Positions 17,425 to 26,033 of a DNA stretch of 64,000 bases are shown in pieces (the stretch's first letter is position 1; every line of letters starts with the position of its first letter). Position numbers and translations under genes: made by a program. Origin of the DNA: Nanobdellota archaeon (lineage in GTDB: Archaea > Nanobdellota > Nanobdellia > Parvarchaeales > Parvarchaeaceae). The notes below the pieces were generated by a model. It made no database searches and was not told the origin of the DNA. It saw nothing but the letters and a program-made list of their open reading frames with translations. The stretch spans positions 1-64,000 of the forward strand of contig JAKBJF010000002.1 in assembly GCA_021836125.1 (NCBI GenBank), written 5' to 3'.

Positions 17425-17870
17425 TGGAATTGAAGTTCGACGGCAAGTCGATTCTTTCTAGCGACATAAAAAGCACGAGGTCCATAATAATAAACACAGA
17501 TAATTACGAGAAACTCATACCTGATTTGACAGCCTTTACCAAATCTTCAAAATCTTCGTTTGATGCGAAAATAAAGATACCCATCGGATATTTCTCCGCC
17601 GGATTTGATATAGAGGGAAAATTAAAGGAGACAGGCAAATTCGAGCTGCAAATCTCGCTTATAGGCCATACAATAGGAAGCGAGATGAAAACACTGCTGA
17701 ACATAACTCTTAAACAGCAAGGTAAGAAAACTAAACTCGAGTGGGACGCCGAAGTAGTGCTTACCGGCATAGCGGCGGCAATGGACCAGCAGCTCTTGAA
17801 GGGGATACTCAAAGAAAAGACTGATCAAATAATACAAAATCTTAAAAAAATGCTCGTGGATACAGAATAA
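17424..17870 (+). CDS. CoxG/SRPBCC-fold protein
   Basis: The 148-residue protein resembles the CoxG (CO dehydrogenase subunit G) branch of the SRPBCC/START-like lipid-binding fold. The pattern includes a start of the form ELKFDGKSILSSD, a central SFDAKIKIPIGYFSAGFDIEGK strand pair (17 of its residues beta-like), and a C-terminal amphipathic helix with AAAMDQQLLKGILKEKTDQI. Its ATG overlaps the dehydrogenase stop (TGATG), so the two are co-translated. It may bind a hydrophobic ligand or help mature the partner oxidoreductase; both are inferences. Confidence 0.7.
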   Translation: MELKFDGKSILSSDIKSTRSIIINTDNYEKLIPDLTAFTKSSKSSFDAKIKIPIGYFSAGFDIEGKLKETGKFELQISLIGHTIGSEMKTLLNITLKQQGKKTKLEWDAEVVLTGIAAAMDQQLLKGILKEKTDQIIQNLKKMLVDTE

Positions 17871-17981
17871 GATACCTGTAGATACCATGGCAAATACGCT
17901 CTGATGCAAGCGGAGTTTTTTACATCGATATTATCGCACGCTTTCATAATCGATAGGCTTAAAACGTTTTAATTTGATAAA

Positions 17982-18326
17982 ATGCAATATTATCTGCATA
18001 TGGGAGACAAAAGAGACCTGCTGGAGAACATACTCGAGAGACCTTTGTTAGTGTCAAGCGATAGAGACGTTGCAATATGCTCAATAGTCAGCAAAGGCAG
18101 AGGTCTTACTATAAACGGTTACGTTAAAAGCGAATCAAACCCGAACGCCCTGTATCCAGTTGAGGTAACATACTTGCCGGCAGGCAAACAGATAATGTTT
18201 GGCAACTGCCAGTGCGAATCGTACAGATATTACGGGGATCCGTGCAAGCATATACTGAAGCTGCGAAACGTTTACGTAAAGAACGAAAAGAAGCTCTATA
18301 CGCAGGATAAAGGCACGACGGTTTAA
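17982..18326 (+). CDS. Small SWIM zinc-finger protein
   Basis: The 114-residue protein contains a SWIM-type zinc site, CxC-x(n)-CxH, seen as NCQCESYRYYGDPCKHILKL near residues 74-93. SWIM domains bind nucleic acid or protein and occur alone or in helicases and recombination factors. The start could be the ATG at 17982 or at 18000 (MGDKRDLL). It precedes the LonB-like operon by about 90 bp. The later gene has its own TATA-like box, so co-transcription is not required. Confidence 0.7.
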   Translation: MQYYLHMGDKRDLLENILERPLLVSSDRDVAICSIVSKGRGLTINGYVKSESNPNALYPVEVTYLPAGKQIMFGNCQCESYRYYGDPCKHILKLRNVYVKNEKKLYTQDKGTTV

Positions 18327-18382
18327 AATCTTATAAATTTTACAACAATTCTTCTATAATTTTATAAGAAGTATAATGCTAA

Positions 18383-18392
18383 TTTTTAAATA
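18383..18392 (+). promoter_or_regulatory. TATA-like box for the LonB-like operon
   Basis: TTTTTAAATA is centred 28 bp before the ATG at 18416, supporting a leaderless start there rather than at the in-frame codon at 18395. Confidence 0.5.
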
Positions 18393-18415
18393 GGTTGCAT
18401 ATTCTTAGTATTCAG

Positions 18416-20656
18416 ATGACTAAGCAAGACCTAGCCACGATTATTAAAAGAATAGACGCGACCCAACAAAGGCCAAGATGGGATACGTTGGACCAGTTCC
18501 TTAGTGATGAGAAATTCCACGAAGAAGAATTCAAAGACACTTCGCAGCTCCCGCTTCACTTTGTCATGGAGATGCAGGGAAAAGAACGTTTCTATAATCC
18601 ATATAACCGTATAGTCGGACACGAAAAGGACAAAGAACTTTCTAAAAGAAGCGTAGAGCAGTTCGTGAATTCCATAGTAGAACTTGAGTCGAAGATAGCC
18701 AAATTAAAGGAGCAGGGCTACCGAAAAGAGGATATAATAGACATGGTCAGAAAAGGGCTCACCATGCCCATAATCTTTAGAGTAGGCCCTTACGGCAGCA
18801 GTAAGACAATACAGCAGGAAGCCGAAATGGAGTACCTTCAGATGCTTAAGAAAAGTTTAAAACTGAAAGGTTTCGATTACGTCGCATTTAGGGACGCACG
18901 CGCTCCGCAGGGCTTTAGATTGGAACAGATGGCCTCTCCTAGCGGCAGGAAATTGCGCGACGAATATGAGGAGAACCAGAAATTAAACGAAAAATTATCT
19001 AAATATCTAAAATGGGGAACTATAGGAACGATATTGACCGGAACGACTTACGGATTGGCAGAGCTTCTCGTGCAATACTGGTGGGTAGCACAGTATTACG
19101 GATACGACTGGACGGAATGGATATTCTTAAACTACGCGCAGTTCGTACCGCCGCTTGCGCTTTCGGTCATAGCCGGCGCAACCCTATCGATAGGCCGCAC
19201 GCTTTACAACGCTTTCAATAAAGACAAGAAGGATCACCCAGCGCTCCTTTCGGAAGGCGGAGAAGTCCCTCACGTGTACATAGGAAAGAACGAAACGATC
19301 GAGGGCTTGATAGGTGGCGTTGAAAATAAAAACGGCGTGGCGCCGCAGGATTCCATACGGCAAGCCGACATGCTGAGAGCGCACGAAAACATATTCATGG
19401 TCGAGAACCTCGGCGACCTTTCAGACGAGCTGCAGGGCAGCCTTGCTCAGATATTGGAGGAAAAAGTGATAGAATTCGCGAATCTTCCCCGCGGTTACAG
19501 GCAACTTGTGTACTCGCTTATGTCGCTCAATGTGAACACAGAAAAATTGCCGTTCATAAAAGAATCGTTGAGAAACAGGATGAACTATGCGAAAATAATG
19601 AACGTACTTAATGAAGTGGATCGCGATAGTGTTGATGTCGTAATAGAAGGCCAGAACGGTTCGTCTACAGTTGTAAGCAGCAGATACGTAAAAAGAAGCA
19701 GATTCAATGAAAGACATTTCGGGCTCGCCGTACTTGCAAAGACGATATATGGAATAGGCGGACGACCGTGGAAAAAGGAAGGATATGAAGAGCTCGTCAA
19801 TTACTGCTCAAGACTAGCAGATAATTCACGCCAGATGAGAATAAGCAGGCGCGTGATAGGCATGATAAAATCGGCCGAAGACATCAGGGCCGCAGAGGAG
19901 GAAAAAACAAGGATTAGATTGCCTTACGTCGAATTGCGTCACATACTAATGGCGGAAGAAGAGTCAAAATCGATAACAAGAGCGGTAATGGAAACAAAGT
20001 TAGATAATTATTCAGTTCAGACTTCCGGCACGCACGATAAGTTTTTAGTAGGCAGGGTGAACGTGGCCACGATATACCATGACCCTCTTCTGAAAGGTCT
20101 TGGTTCTGATGTGCCTGAAGAGATATACGACTATATCGAAAAAGAGGATTATATGGGCTACACAATACCGATACAAGCAGTTGCGAAGACTCTTCCTGCT
20201 GGAGTGCTTGGAGAATTAAACATAGTAAGCAAGGACAGCAGCCTTAACAGAGACTTCTATCGTTCATCGTTGAAGATACTCCTGCAAATGGATGGAATAG
20301 ACCTCGATTCTTATAAAATATCGATATCCATCCCTTCTCTTAAGGACGACGATTCGATACTGGCGGGCGCTTATGTAGCAGTAAAGTCTGCTATCAATAA
20401 TACTCCCGTAAGGCAGGATGTAAAGCTGGCTTTACATATGCTTGAAACGGGTGAAATAACCTCCTTAGACAAGCTCAATATGAGGCTATTGGATACAGTT
20501 GCACAAGGAAACAAATTCCTGATATCAGGATATGATATGCACAACAAAACGTTGGATGCTCATGGTAACAGCTTATACAAAGGAACGAATATAAAAGAAG
20601 TATCAAACAAATCAGAGCTTATGAAGCTAATTTCGGGGGAGAATGGAACAGCCTGA
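18416..20656 (+). CDS. Membrane LonB-like AAA+/protease homolog with degraded active sites
   Basis: The 746-residue protein follows the archaeal LonB plan: an IVGHEKDKEL lead-in, a P-loop, a segment APQGFRLEQMASPSGRKLRD, two membrane helices (about 199-221 and 240-260), a Walker B region, an alpha domain with SRRVIGMIKSAEDIRAAE, and a C-terminal Lon-like domain. The P-loop is GPYGSSKT (124-131), lacking the last Gly of GxxxxGK[ST]. Walker B reads IFMVENLG (326-333), so the usual Asp-Glu is Glu-Asn. In the protease domain the Ser aligns with Ser647 in DDDSILAG, before TPVRQDV, but the dyad Lys position appears to be Arg690. ATP hydrolysis and proteolysis may be lost. It overlaps the next membrane-protein gene by 14 bp. 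LonB descent is well supported; inactivity is an inference. Confidence 0.75.
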   Translation: MTKQDLATIIKRIDATQQRPRWDTLDQFLSDEKFHEEEFKDTSQLPLHFVMEMQGKERFYNPYNRIVGHEKDKELSKRSVEQFVNSIVELESKIAKLKEQGYRKEDIIDMVRKGLTMPIIFRVGPYGSSKTIQQEAEMEYLQMLKKSLKLKGFDYVAFRDARAPQGFRLEQMASPSGRKLRDEYEENQKLNEKLSKYLKWGTIGTILTGTTYGLAELLVQYWWVAQYYGYDWTEWIFLNYAQFVPPLALSVIAGATLSIGRTLYNAFNKDKKDHPALLSEGGEVPHVYIGKNETIEGLIGGVENKNGVAPQDSIRQADMLRAHENIFMVENLGDLSDELQGSLAQILEEKVIEFANLPRGYRQLVYSLMSLNVNTEKLPFIKESLRNRMNYAKIMNVLNEVDRDSVDVVIEGQNGSSTVVSSRYVKRSRFNERHFGLAVLAKTIYGIGGRPWKKEGYEELVNYCSRLADNSRQMRISRRVIGMIKSAEDIRAAEEEKTRIRLPYVELRHILMAEEESKSITRAVMETKLDNYSVQTSGTHDKFLVGRVNVATIYHDPLLKGLGSDVPEEIYDYIEKEDYMGYTIPIQAVAKTLPAGVLGELNIVSKDSSLNRDFYRSSLKILLQMDGIDLDSYKISISIPSLKDDDSILAGAYVAVKSAINNTPVRQDVKLALHMLETGEITSLDKLNMRLLDTVAQGNKFLISGYDMHNKTLDAHGNSLYKGTNIKEVSNKSELMKLISGENGTA

Positions 20657-21353
20657 TTATAAATCGAGAATGGAGCAGCTACTGCAAGAGGAGTTGCACA
20701 AACAAGCGTCGGCGAAAGCTAAAAACAGCATAAATACCAAGGCAAAATCGCTGCTTGTGAACATCATCGCCCCGACAGGAATGCTTCCGTACACGTTGCA
20801 GAAAAAAATAAGCGATAAGTTTGCATTCTTTAAGCCGAAATTAGCAAGCATCGCTTCCTCAATCTACATGTTTGCACTCGGCGCATATACCTTTGGATTA
20901 CAGAGCATGGAATTAGAGAAAGTCAGTTCCGTAAACATACCCGGTTATCTATCCTATAGCGCAACAGTGTACGATATAGTCATACCCGCATTATTGTTCC
21001 AGACAATCGGTGCATATCTTATGCTTGATGCAATAAGAGCGCCGATAAGCTACCTTAAAAGGCCGACCGGTACGTTAATCGGTGAGGCGCTAGCTTACAT
21101 ACCTCGAGCAGTATCAAAGCTCTTCAAGTTTGACGATGCGGACGTCGCCAAAGCACTGTCTAGTGCCCGTTCAAAATTGTACGCAGAAAACATTCTGTCT
21201 TCGATAAATGAAAAGAATAAGGACCTCAAGGATCTGGCAAATTACACTTCCTCCCTTTATACTACGAGTGATCCGTGGACAAAATATGTACTCGCTTACA
21301 AGATAAACGAACTTAGGAAAAAGATGGGTTTAGAGGAGCTTAAACAGCCCTAA
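20643..21353 (+). CDS. Membrane protein encoded with the LonB-like protein
   Basis: The 236-residue protein starts inside the end of the LonB-like gene (14-bp overlap), implying coupled translation. The N-terminal 45 residues are charged and Lys/Glu/Gln-rich. Two or three hydrophobic segments lie between about residues 60 and 140, and the C-terminal 90 residues are charged and helical (KDLKDLANYTSSLYTTSDPW). I do not recognise a family. The arrangement suggests a dedicated partner, adaptor or substrate receptor for the LonB-like protein. A second Met at 20670 is a possible alternative start. Confidence 0.65.
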   Translation: MEQPDYKSRMEQLLQEELHKQASAKAKNSINTKAKSLLVNIIAPTGMLPYTLQKKISDKFAFFKPKLASIASSIYMFALGAYTFGLQSMELEKVSSVNIPGYLSYSATVYDIVIPALLFQTIGAYLMLDAIRAPISYLKRPTGTLIGEALAYIPRAVSKLFKFDDADVAKALSSARSKLYAENILSSINEKNKDLKDLANYTSSLYTTSDPWTKYVLAYKINELRKKMGLEELKQP

Positions 21354-21539
21354 AGGCGATTTAGACATCCGGCACACAGTTGTTGAGCAAAGCAGGTAGC
21401 TGATGGGGAAGTCGTTCGCTTTGAGCAGCATTTACATTTAAAAGCAGAGGCAGAGTATAAGTTTTTTCAAGAGGTGAGGTTACAGCATAATGGATATCCC
21501 GACAGAAACTAGCGCCAGGCTGGTAAACAGTAGGATTAT

Positions 21540-22124
21540 ATGAAAATACCGGAAAACGCAAAGGTAGTCTTCAGCGGCAACAAGTTCAAGGTCTATGGCT
21601 GGGATCAGAAGATGTTCGACGGGTCTTACAGAGAATTCGAACGAATAAGTTGGACTTACGGTGTGATGGTCATAGCGGTGTCGGACGGTAAAGTCATCGT
21701 GCTGGACGAGGAGCAACCCACTCGACCAAGATCTTTAGGAGTAATCGGCGGCACGATAGAAGACGGTGAAAAACCCATCGAGACCGCAAAAAGGGAACTT
21801 CTTGAGGAAACCGGATACGAATCAGATGACTGGGTGCCATTGAAAGAGTATGAACCGTACGTCTTCGTAGATTTCAAGATACACCTATTTTTGGCGAGAA
21901 ACTGCAGAAAGGTAAAGGAGCAGGAACTAGACGGCGGCGAAAAAATAACAGTAACTAAACAAAGCATAGAAGATTTTATGGGGCTTTATAGGATACTTAG
22001 GGTAATAGGCCTGGATATGGCAACGATATTCTACAACGCTGAAAAAAAGAGAAAATTCATAGAACTTCTTTCCGGCGTTTCTAACGAAAACGTATTCTCA
22101 GAATTGGATTTTCCTATCGTGTAA
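21540..22124 (+). CDS. Nudix hydrolase, ADP-ribose pyrophosphatase-like
   Basis: The 194-residue protein has a perfect Nudix box, G-x5-E-x7-R-E-x2-E-E-x-G (GTIEDGE ... RELLEETGY) at about residues 72-93. It hydrolyses nucleoside diphosphates linked to another moiety; the layout resembles ADP-ribose pyrophosphatases, but the substrate is not fixed by the box. The last 27 bp overlap the convergent ITPase gene. The 186-bp gap upstream holds no clear gene. Confidence 0.88.
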   Translation: MKIPENAKVVFSGNKFKVYGWDQKMFDGSYREFERISWTYGVMVIAVSDGKVIVLDEEQPTRPRSLGVIGGTIEDGEKPIETAKRELLEETGYESDDWVPLKEYEPYVFVDFKIHLFLARNCRKVKEQELDGGEKITVTKQSIEDFMGLYRILRVIGLDMATIFYNAEKKRKFIELLSGVSNENVFSELDFPIV

Positions 22125-22649
22125 AAACTGGTTTAGTTTTGCGAGCGCGAGACCCCGATGGCTTATGCTGTTCTTTTCTTTTAGAGACATCTCTGCAAAA
22201 GTTTTGGTGTAACCCGTCGGCATGAATAGGTCGTCCCAGAAGCTATTAGAATTTTTCGCTGGTTTTATTACTAAGCCCTTTATGCTGGCATCGAAAAAAT
22301 GAATATCGCTTTCGGATTCTGCGTACCCCACCTCAATGCTGGACACGGCACCATAATTTTTGAACCGGTCTGCTATCTCAAATATCCCCATAGTGCCTAT
22401 ACTTTTCAGGAACCATTTTATCAGAGGGCCGGGAAGCCCACCGATACAATTCAATGAAAAAGACACATCTTCTACTATAAATTCGCCCTTTTTGTATCTG
22501 AACGCCTGCTCCAATTTTTTGCGTATTATTTCTTTAGAGTCAAGCGACTGTACTTCCTCCAAATCCAACTTAAGCCATTCAAGTCCTTTGATTATCTGGG
22601 AGGCCTCACGAAATTTTATGCTGTTTCCCGTGACGTAATACAGTACCAT
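22098..22649 (-). CDS. Non-canonical purine NTP pyrophosphatase (Ham1/RdgB family)
   Basis: The 183-residue protein fits the ITPase/XTPase family, which removes dITP and XTP before they enter DNA or RNA. Visible motifs are the N-terminal TGNSIKFREA, VEDVSF (metal site), LPGPLIKWF, and the C-terminal SHRGLALAKL. It overlaps the convergent Nudix gene at its 3' end, so two housecleaning hydrolases end in each other. Downstream-of-start spacing to the preceding gene on the same strand is 11 bp, suggesting co-transcription with the DUF6899-like gene. Confidence 0.92.
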   Translation of the reverse strand: MVLYYVTGNSIKFREASQIIKGLEWLKLDLEEVQSLDSKEIIRKKLEQAFRYKKGEFIVEDVSFSLNCIGGLPGPLIKWFLKSIGTMGIFEIADRFKNYGAVSSIEVGYAESESDIHFFDASIKGLVIKPAKNSNSFWDDLFMPTGYTKTFAEMSLKEKNSISHRGLALAKLNQFLHDRKIQF

Positions 22650-22660
22650 TTTACGCGGGC

Positions 22661-23326
22661 TTATTCGACTTTTTTATCCTGTGTTTTTTCCTTTCTATAG
22701 TCCTTCATTATTTCAGTATATCCGATAAGATTATTCGAAGCGTCTTTTTCATCTTTTAGTTCCGTGTGATACGGGCCATCGTAGCAGTCGCCGGACTTCC
22801 TTATCTGCACTGCTTCATAGGCAGTGTTTACTCTTCGTTTGTATTCGTCCTTTATGTCTATAAGCGCGCCTATTATTCCGTTCAATATATAAGCGTGCTT
22901 CTCAAGCGTAAGCTGCTTGTTTATCTTAAGAGCTGCTTTTTCCAAAGCGCCAGACGTTTGAGCGAATATCCAATACCTGAACTCGTCCTTCCATTTTCCC
23001 TTTTCTACCATTTTTCTTGGCACTAACTGTATAAGCCTAGTGATCGAATAGTTTAGTTCCCCCAGCCAAGGACAATCATAATCATGCTCTTTTGCTATTT
23101 CGAAAATGGTCTCTGCAAGGGATTGTTCCGTCGTTTTTAATTTTTTAAGTTTGCCCCCTATTTCAAGCTTGTATAAGGTCTCGATAACTTTCATCAGGCT
23201 ATCTTCGTAAAGCACGGATATATGCGCCGTCTTGTTAATCTTTATCAGCTTGTTCGACAGCTCGTCCGCAAGGATATCAACGGTTTTATCCAACGCTGGT
23301 CTATCAGCTTGTGGTATATATGGCAT
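22661..23326 (-). CDS. DUF6899-like protein
   Basis: The 221-residue protein starts MPYIPQADRPALDKTVDILA and later has GELNYSITRLIQL. This pairing is typical of a small family (DUF6899-like) seen in archaea, bacteria and phages. The C-terminal third is charged and contains YDGPYHTELKDEKDASN. No catalytic motif is recognised. It is 11 bp upstream of the ITPase gene on the same strand, so the two are likely in one transcript. Confidence 0.55.
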   Translation of the reverse strand: MPYIPQADRPALDKTVDILADELSNKLIKINKTAHISVLYEDSLMKVIETLYKLEIGGKLKKLKTTEQSLAETIFEIAKEHDYDCPWLGELNYSITRLIQLVPRKMVEKGKWKDEFRYWIFAQTSGALEKAALKINKQLTLEKHAYILNGIIGALIDIKDEYKRRVNTAYEAVQIRKSGDCYDGPYHTELKDEKDASNNLIGYTEIMKDYRKEKTQDKKVE

Positions 23327-23455
23327 TAAGTATCTAGTTTTTTCGAGGATATAAATTTTTACAATAAAGCTGTAAAGGGAAATTCAAGCTAGAGTCCTGG
23401 TATAATACGCTTTTATCTTGAAAAGATATCTAAACTAAATTAAGACGGAGGGTTT

Positions 23456-23989
23456 ATGAAGACGCTTGGTGAAATAATAGCAGATTTTGAAGGCAAAGAA
23501 GTCATCGGAGAAGGAGACGTTTTTACCGGCAACGGGATTTTAGTTTCAGATTTTTATACAGGTTATGCTCCAGCAGACGGGAGCAAGCCGATTAGATATA
23601 ACCACAAAAACGGCGTAACACTTTACGAAATCGGAATGGATTCCAATTATCTCCCCATAAGCTTGAACGTCACGAAGAACCGCCTGCATGATCTTTCATC
23701 GAAGCTAAATCTAATGAAAGACGCAGTAAACATGATGCTGTTTGGAGACCCGAGATGGGTATACAAAAATTACAACTCTAAAATCTCGAAAGTTAACAAC
23801 AACCTATACACCGTTGAAGTCGATAGGAAAAGCTCGGGCATAAACATGTTACCGGAAATCGCGATAGTAGTCGAGTTACACGTTTCTGACGACGATGTGC
23901 TTAAAAAGACAAGGATCGTGACGCTTGCCGTACAAAAAAATTCTCAAAAGGAACTCGGAACAGAGGAAATAAATTTCGTTTATCCTTGA
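23456..23989 (+). CDS. Unrecognised 177-residue soluble protein
   Basis: A strong ribosome binding site, GGAGGG at 23447-23452, precedes the ATG at 23456 by only 3 bp, which supports translation although the spacing is short. The protein has no membrane segment or signal peptide. The second half alternates hydrophobic and charged residues like a beta-sheet fold (LYTVEVDRK, PEIAIVVELHVSDDD). I do not recognise a family or motif. It is flanked by divergent and convergent genes and appears monocistronic. Confidence 0.6.
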   Translation: MKTLGEIIADFEGKEVIGEGDVFTGNGILVSDFYTGYAPADGSKPIRYNHKNGVTLYEIGMDSNYLPISLNVTKNRLHDLSSKLNLMKDAVNMMLFGDPRWVYKNYNSKISKVNNNLYTVEVDRKSSGINMLPEIAIVVELHVSDDDVLKKTRIVTLAVQKNSQKELGTEEINFVYP

Positions 23990-24016
23990 TCGTCGCGAAG
24001 TTAGGAAAGTATACGT

Positions 24017-24940
24017 TCACTCAAGCAGCTTCTTTTCGTTAAGAAACGCGAAAACATCAAGAGCTGCCATGCTGCCCCATCCGGCGGCAACGATAGCCTG
24101 TTTGTACTTCCTGTCCTGTACATCTCCGGCAGCGAAGACACCGTCTTTGCTAGTCTTCGTCAACTCGTGCGTTTTTATGTAGCCGCTTTCGTCCAGTTCA
24201 AGCTGTCCGTTAAAAAGCGTAGTGTTTGGAGAATGACCTATTGCTATGAACACGCCACCCGTGGCAATATTGCTCTCCTTTCCTGTAACTGTGTCCTTTA
24301 CCGTTACAGCTTCAACTTTATCCTTTCCGATTATCTCCTTTATTTCGCTGTTCCAAAGCACTTTTATCTTTGGATTTGACAGCACCCTTTCCTGCATGAT
24401 TTTGCTGGCTTTGAACGAATCTCGTCTGTGGATTATGGTCACGCTTTTTACCATCTTTGTCAAGAAAAGAGAGTCCTCCATTGCACTGTCTCCGCCGCCG
24501 ACAACAATAACGTCCTTATTCTTGAAGAAAGGGCCGTCACATACGGCGCAACCAGACACACCTTTTCCTATCAGTCTTTTTTCGCTTTGAAGTCCAAGCC
24601 ACTTGGAACTCGCACCGGTGGATATCACCACCGAATAGGCTTCATAGCAATCGTCTTCGACATTTATTTTGTAAGGATAACTAGTAAAATCCACAGAGGA
24701 TACGTCCTTGTCTATTATCCTGCAACCAAGAGACTTGGCATGTTCGAACATCTTGTCCATTAGCTCCGTGCCTAATATAGATTTGAAACCAGGATAATTC
24801 TCGACGTAAGAAGTAAGCATAAGCTGTCCACCACTTTGGTAACCGCGTATAAGGAGAGGATTTAAACCGTTCCTGACGCAGTATATCGCAGCGGCGTAGC
24901 CGGCAGGACCGGAACCTATTATAACGATGTTCTCAACCAT
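24017..24940 (-). CDS. trxB: Thioredoxin reductase
   Basis: The 307-residue flavoprotein has the FAD-binding GSGPAG (9-14), the redox pair C131-A-V-C134 followed by DG, and the second dinucleotide-binding motif GGGDSA (148-153) with a downstream HRRD-type stretch that in the family contacts NADPH phosphate. It is the low-molecular-weight type that reduces thioredoxin. The thioredoxin gene lies about 100 bp away, divergently transcribed, so both may share regulation. Confidence 0.95.
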   Translation of the reverse strand: MVENIVIIGSGPAGYAAAIYCVRNGLNPLLIRGYQSGGQLMLTSYVENYPGFKSILGTELMDKMFEHAKSLGCRIIDKDVSSVDFTSYPYKINVEDDCYEAYSVVISTGASSKWLGLQSEKRLIGKGVSGCAVCDGPFFKNKDVIVVGGGDSAMEDSLFLTKMVKSVTIIHRRDSFKASKIMQERVLSNPKIKVLWNSEIKEIIGKDKVEAVTVKDTVTGKESNIATGGVFIAIGHSPNTTLFNGQLELDESGYIKTHELTKTSKDGVFAAGDVQDRKYKQAIVAAGWGSMAALDVFAFLNEKKLLE

Positions 24941-25008
24941 TATAATAGTAATACTCGCCGTATAAAATACCTTTTCGTTTTTACACTAAGGTGCACCAAC
25001 GACCTTTA

Positions 25009-25018
25009 CTTTTAAATA
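25009..25018 (+). promoter_or_regulatory. TATA-like box for thioredoxin
   Basis: CTTTTAAATA is centred about 26 bp before the thioredoxin ATG at 25040, the spacing for a leaderless transcript. It lies in the divergent region shared with trxB. Confidence 0.55.
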
Positions 25019-25039
25019 GAATGTAAGCAAATATCAGTT

Positions 25040-25363
25040 ATGGTAGTAAACGCAATAGAAGGAAACGAACAGTTTGAAAAGGAAGTACTTAAATCAAGCA
25101 CCCCTGTTTTTGTGGATCTCTGGGCAGCATGGTGTGGCCCGTGCAAGATGTACGGCCCTGTTGTGGAAGAAGTGTCAGAAAAATTCTCCGGCAAGGTCAA
25201 GTTCGTAAAGGTCAACGTCGATGACAATGAAGATATAGCGGCGAAATACGGCGTGCAGAGCATACCGACCTCGCTTCTTATAGAGGGCGGAAAAGTCAAG
25301 GCGACTACTGTCGGAGCGATAAACGTTTCACAGCTTGAAGCGTGGCTTAAGAAGAATGTATAA
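25040..25363 (+). CDS. trxA: Thioredoxin
   Basis: The 107-residue protein is a classic thioredoxin with the active site W-C32-G-P-C35 and the cis-proline loop SIPTSLL. It reduces disulfides in the cytoplasm using electrons from the neighbouring thioredoxin reductase. The next gene (sulfite-oxidase family) begins 5 bp after its stop, so thioredoxin and that oxidoreductase are probably co-transcribed. Confidence 0.96.
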   Translation: MVVNAIEGNEQFEKEVLKSSTPVFVDLWAAWCGPCKMYGPVVEEVSEKFSGKVKFVKVNVDDNEDIAAKYGVQSIPTSLLIEGGKVKATTVGAINVSQLEAWLKKNV

Positions 25364-25368
25364 AGGTT

Positions 25369-25995
25369 ATGCCTGAAGTTGAAACACCCGAAGCGCGCGG
25401 TCAGCATTACATAAAAGACTGGATTTTATACGATGCGCTGGGCGGAAAGACGATCGATGTTACTAAATGGAGACTAGACGTGGGCGGTTTAGTCAAAAAT
25501 AATCTTTCATTATCCTACGAAGACTTAAACAGGATGGCTCAAGTTAAATATGTTCATGATTTTAATTGCGTGACGCGCTGGTCAATAAAAGACGTGCACT
25601 GGGAAGGCGTGTCTTTGAAATCTGTTATAGAAAAGGCTAAGCCGTTGGAAAATGCAAAGTTTATCATGTTTAGATGCATCGAAGGATACAGCACACCAGT
25701 GCCTCTGGAGGAAGCGATATCGGAAAACTCGATAATAGCACTGAAGATAGATGAGAAGCCCATCGGCTTTGAGCGAGGAGGGCCGGTCAGGCCGTTCATA
25801 CCTGATCTGTATGGATGGAAAAGTGCAAAATGGCTCACCAAGATAGAACTGATGGAACAGTACGAAGACGGTTACTGGGAACAGTACGGTTACCACGGCC
25901 GCGGCAGGACCGACCTCGAAGAGCGTTTCAAGAGTTACGAGTGGCAGAAGATAAAGAAGCATATACTCGGTGTTTTCGATTCTGCAAAAAATTAG
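25369..25995 (+). CDS. Sulfite-oxidase-family molybdopterin oxidoreductase
   Basis: The 208-residue protein is a minimal molybdopterin-binding domain of the sulfite oxidase/YedY family. Family strings are WRLDVGGLV, HDFNCVTRWS with the expected Mo-ligand Cys67, WEGVSLKSVI, and GGPVRPFIPDLYGWKSAKW. It lacks a signal peptide, a heme domain and the dimerisation domain of true sulfite oxidases. Placement 5 bp after thioredoxin suggests a thiol-linked electron path, perhaps repair of an oxidised sulfur compound; that is an inference. No Moco synthesis genes are in the window. Confidence 0.85.
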   Translation: MPEVETPEARGQHYIKDWILYDALGGKTIDVTKWRLDVGGLVKNNLSLSYEDLNRMAQVKYVHDFNCVTRWSIKDVHWEGVSLKSVIEKAKPLENAKFIMFRCIEGYSTPVPLEEAISENSIIALKIDEKPIGFERGGPVRPFIPDLYGWKSAKWLTKIELMEQYEDGYWEQYGYHGRGRTDLEERFKSYEWQKIKKHILGVFDSAKN

Positions 25996-26033
25996 GCTTA
26001 AAGGCTTAAATATTATCCCGCCAAAACATTAAA

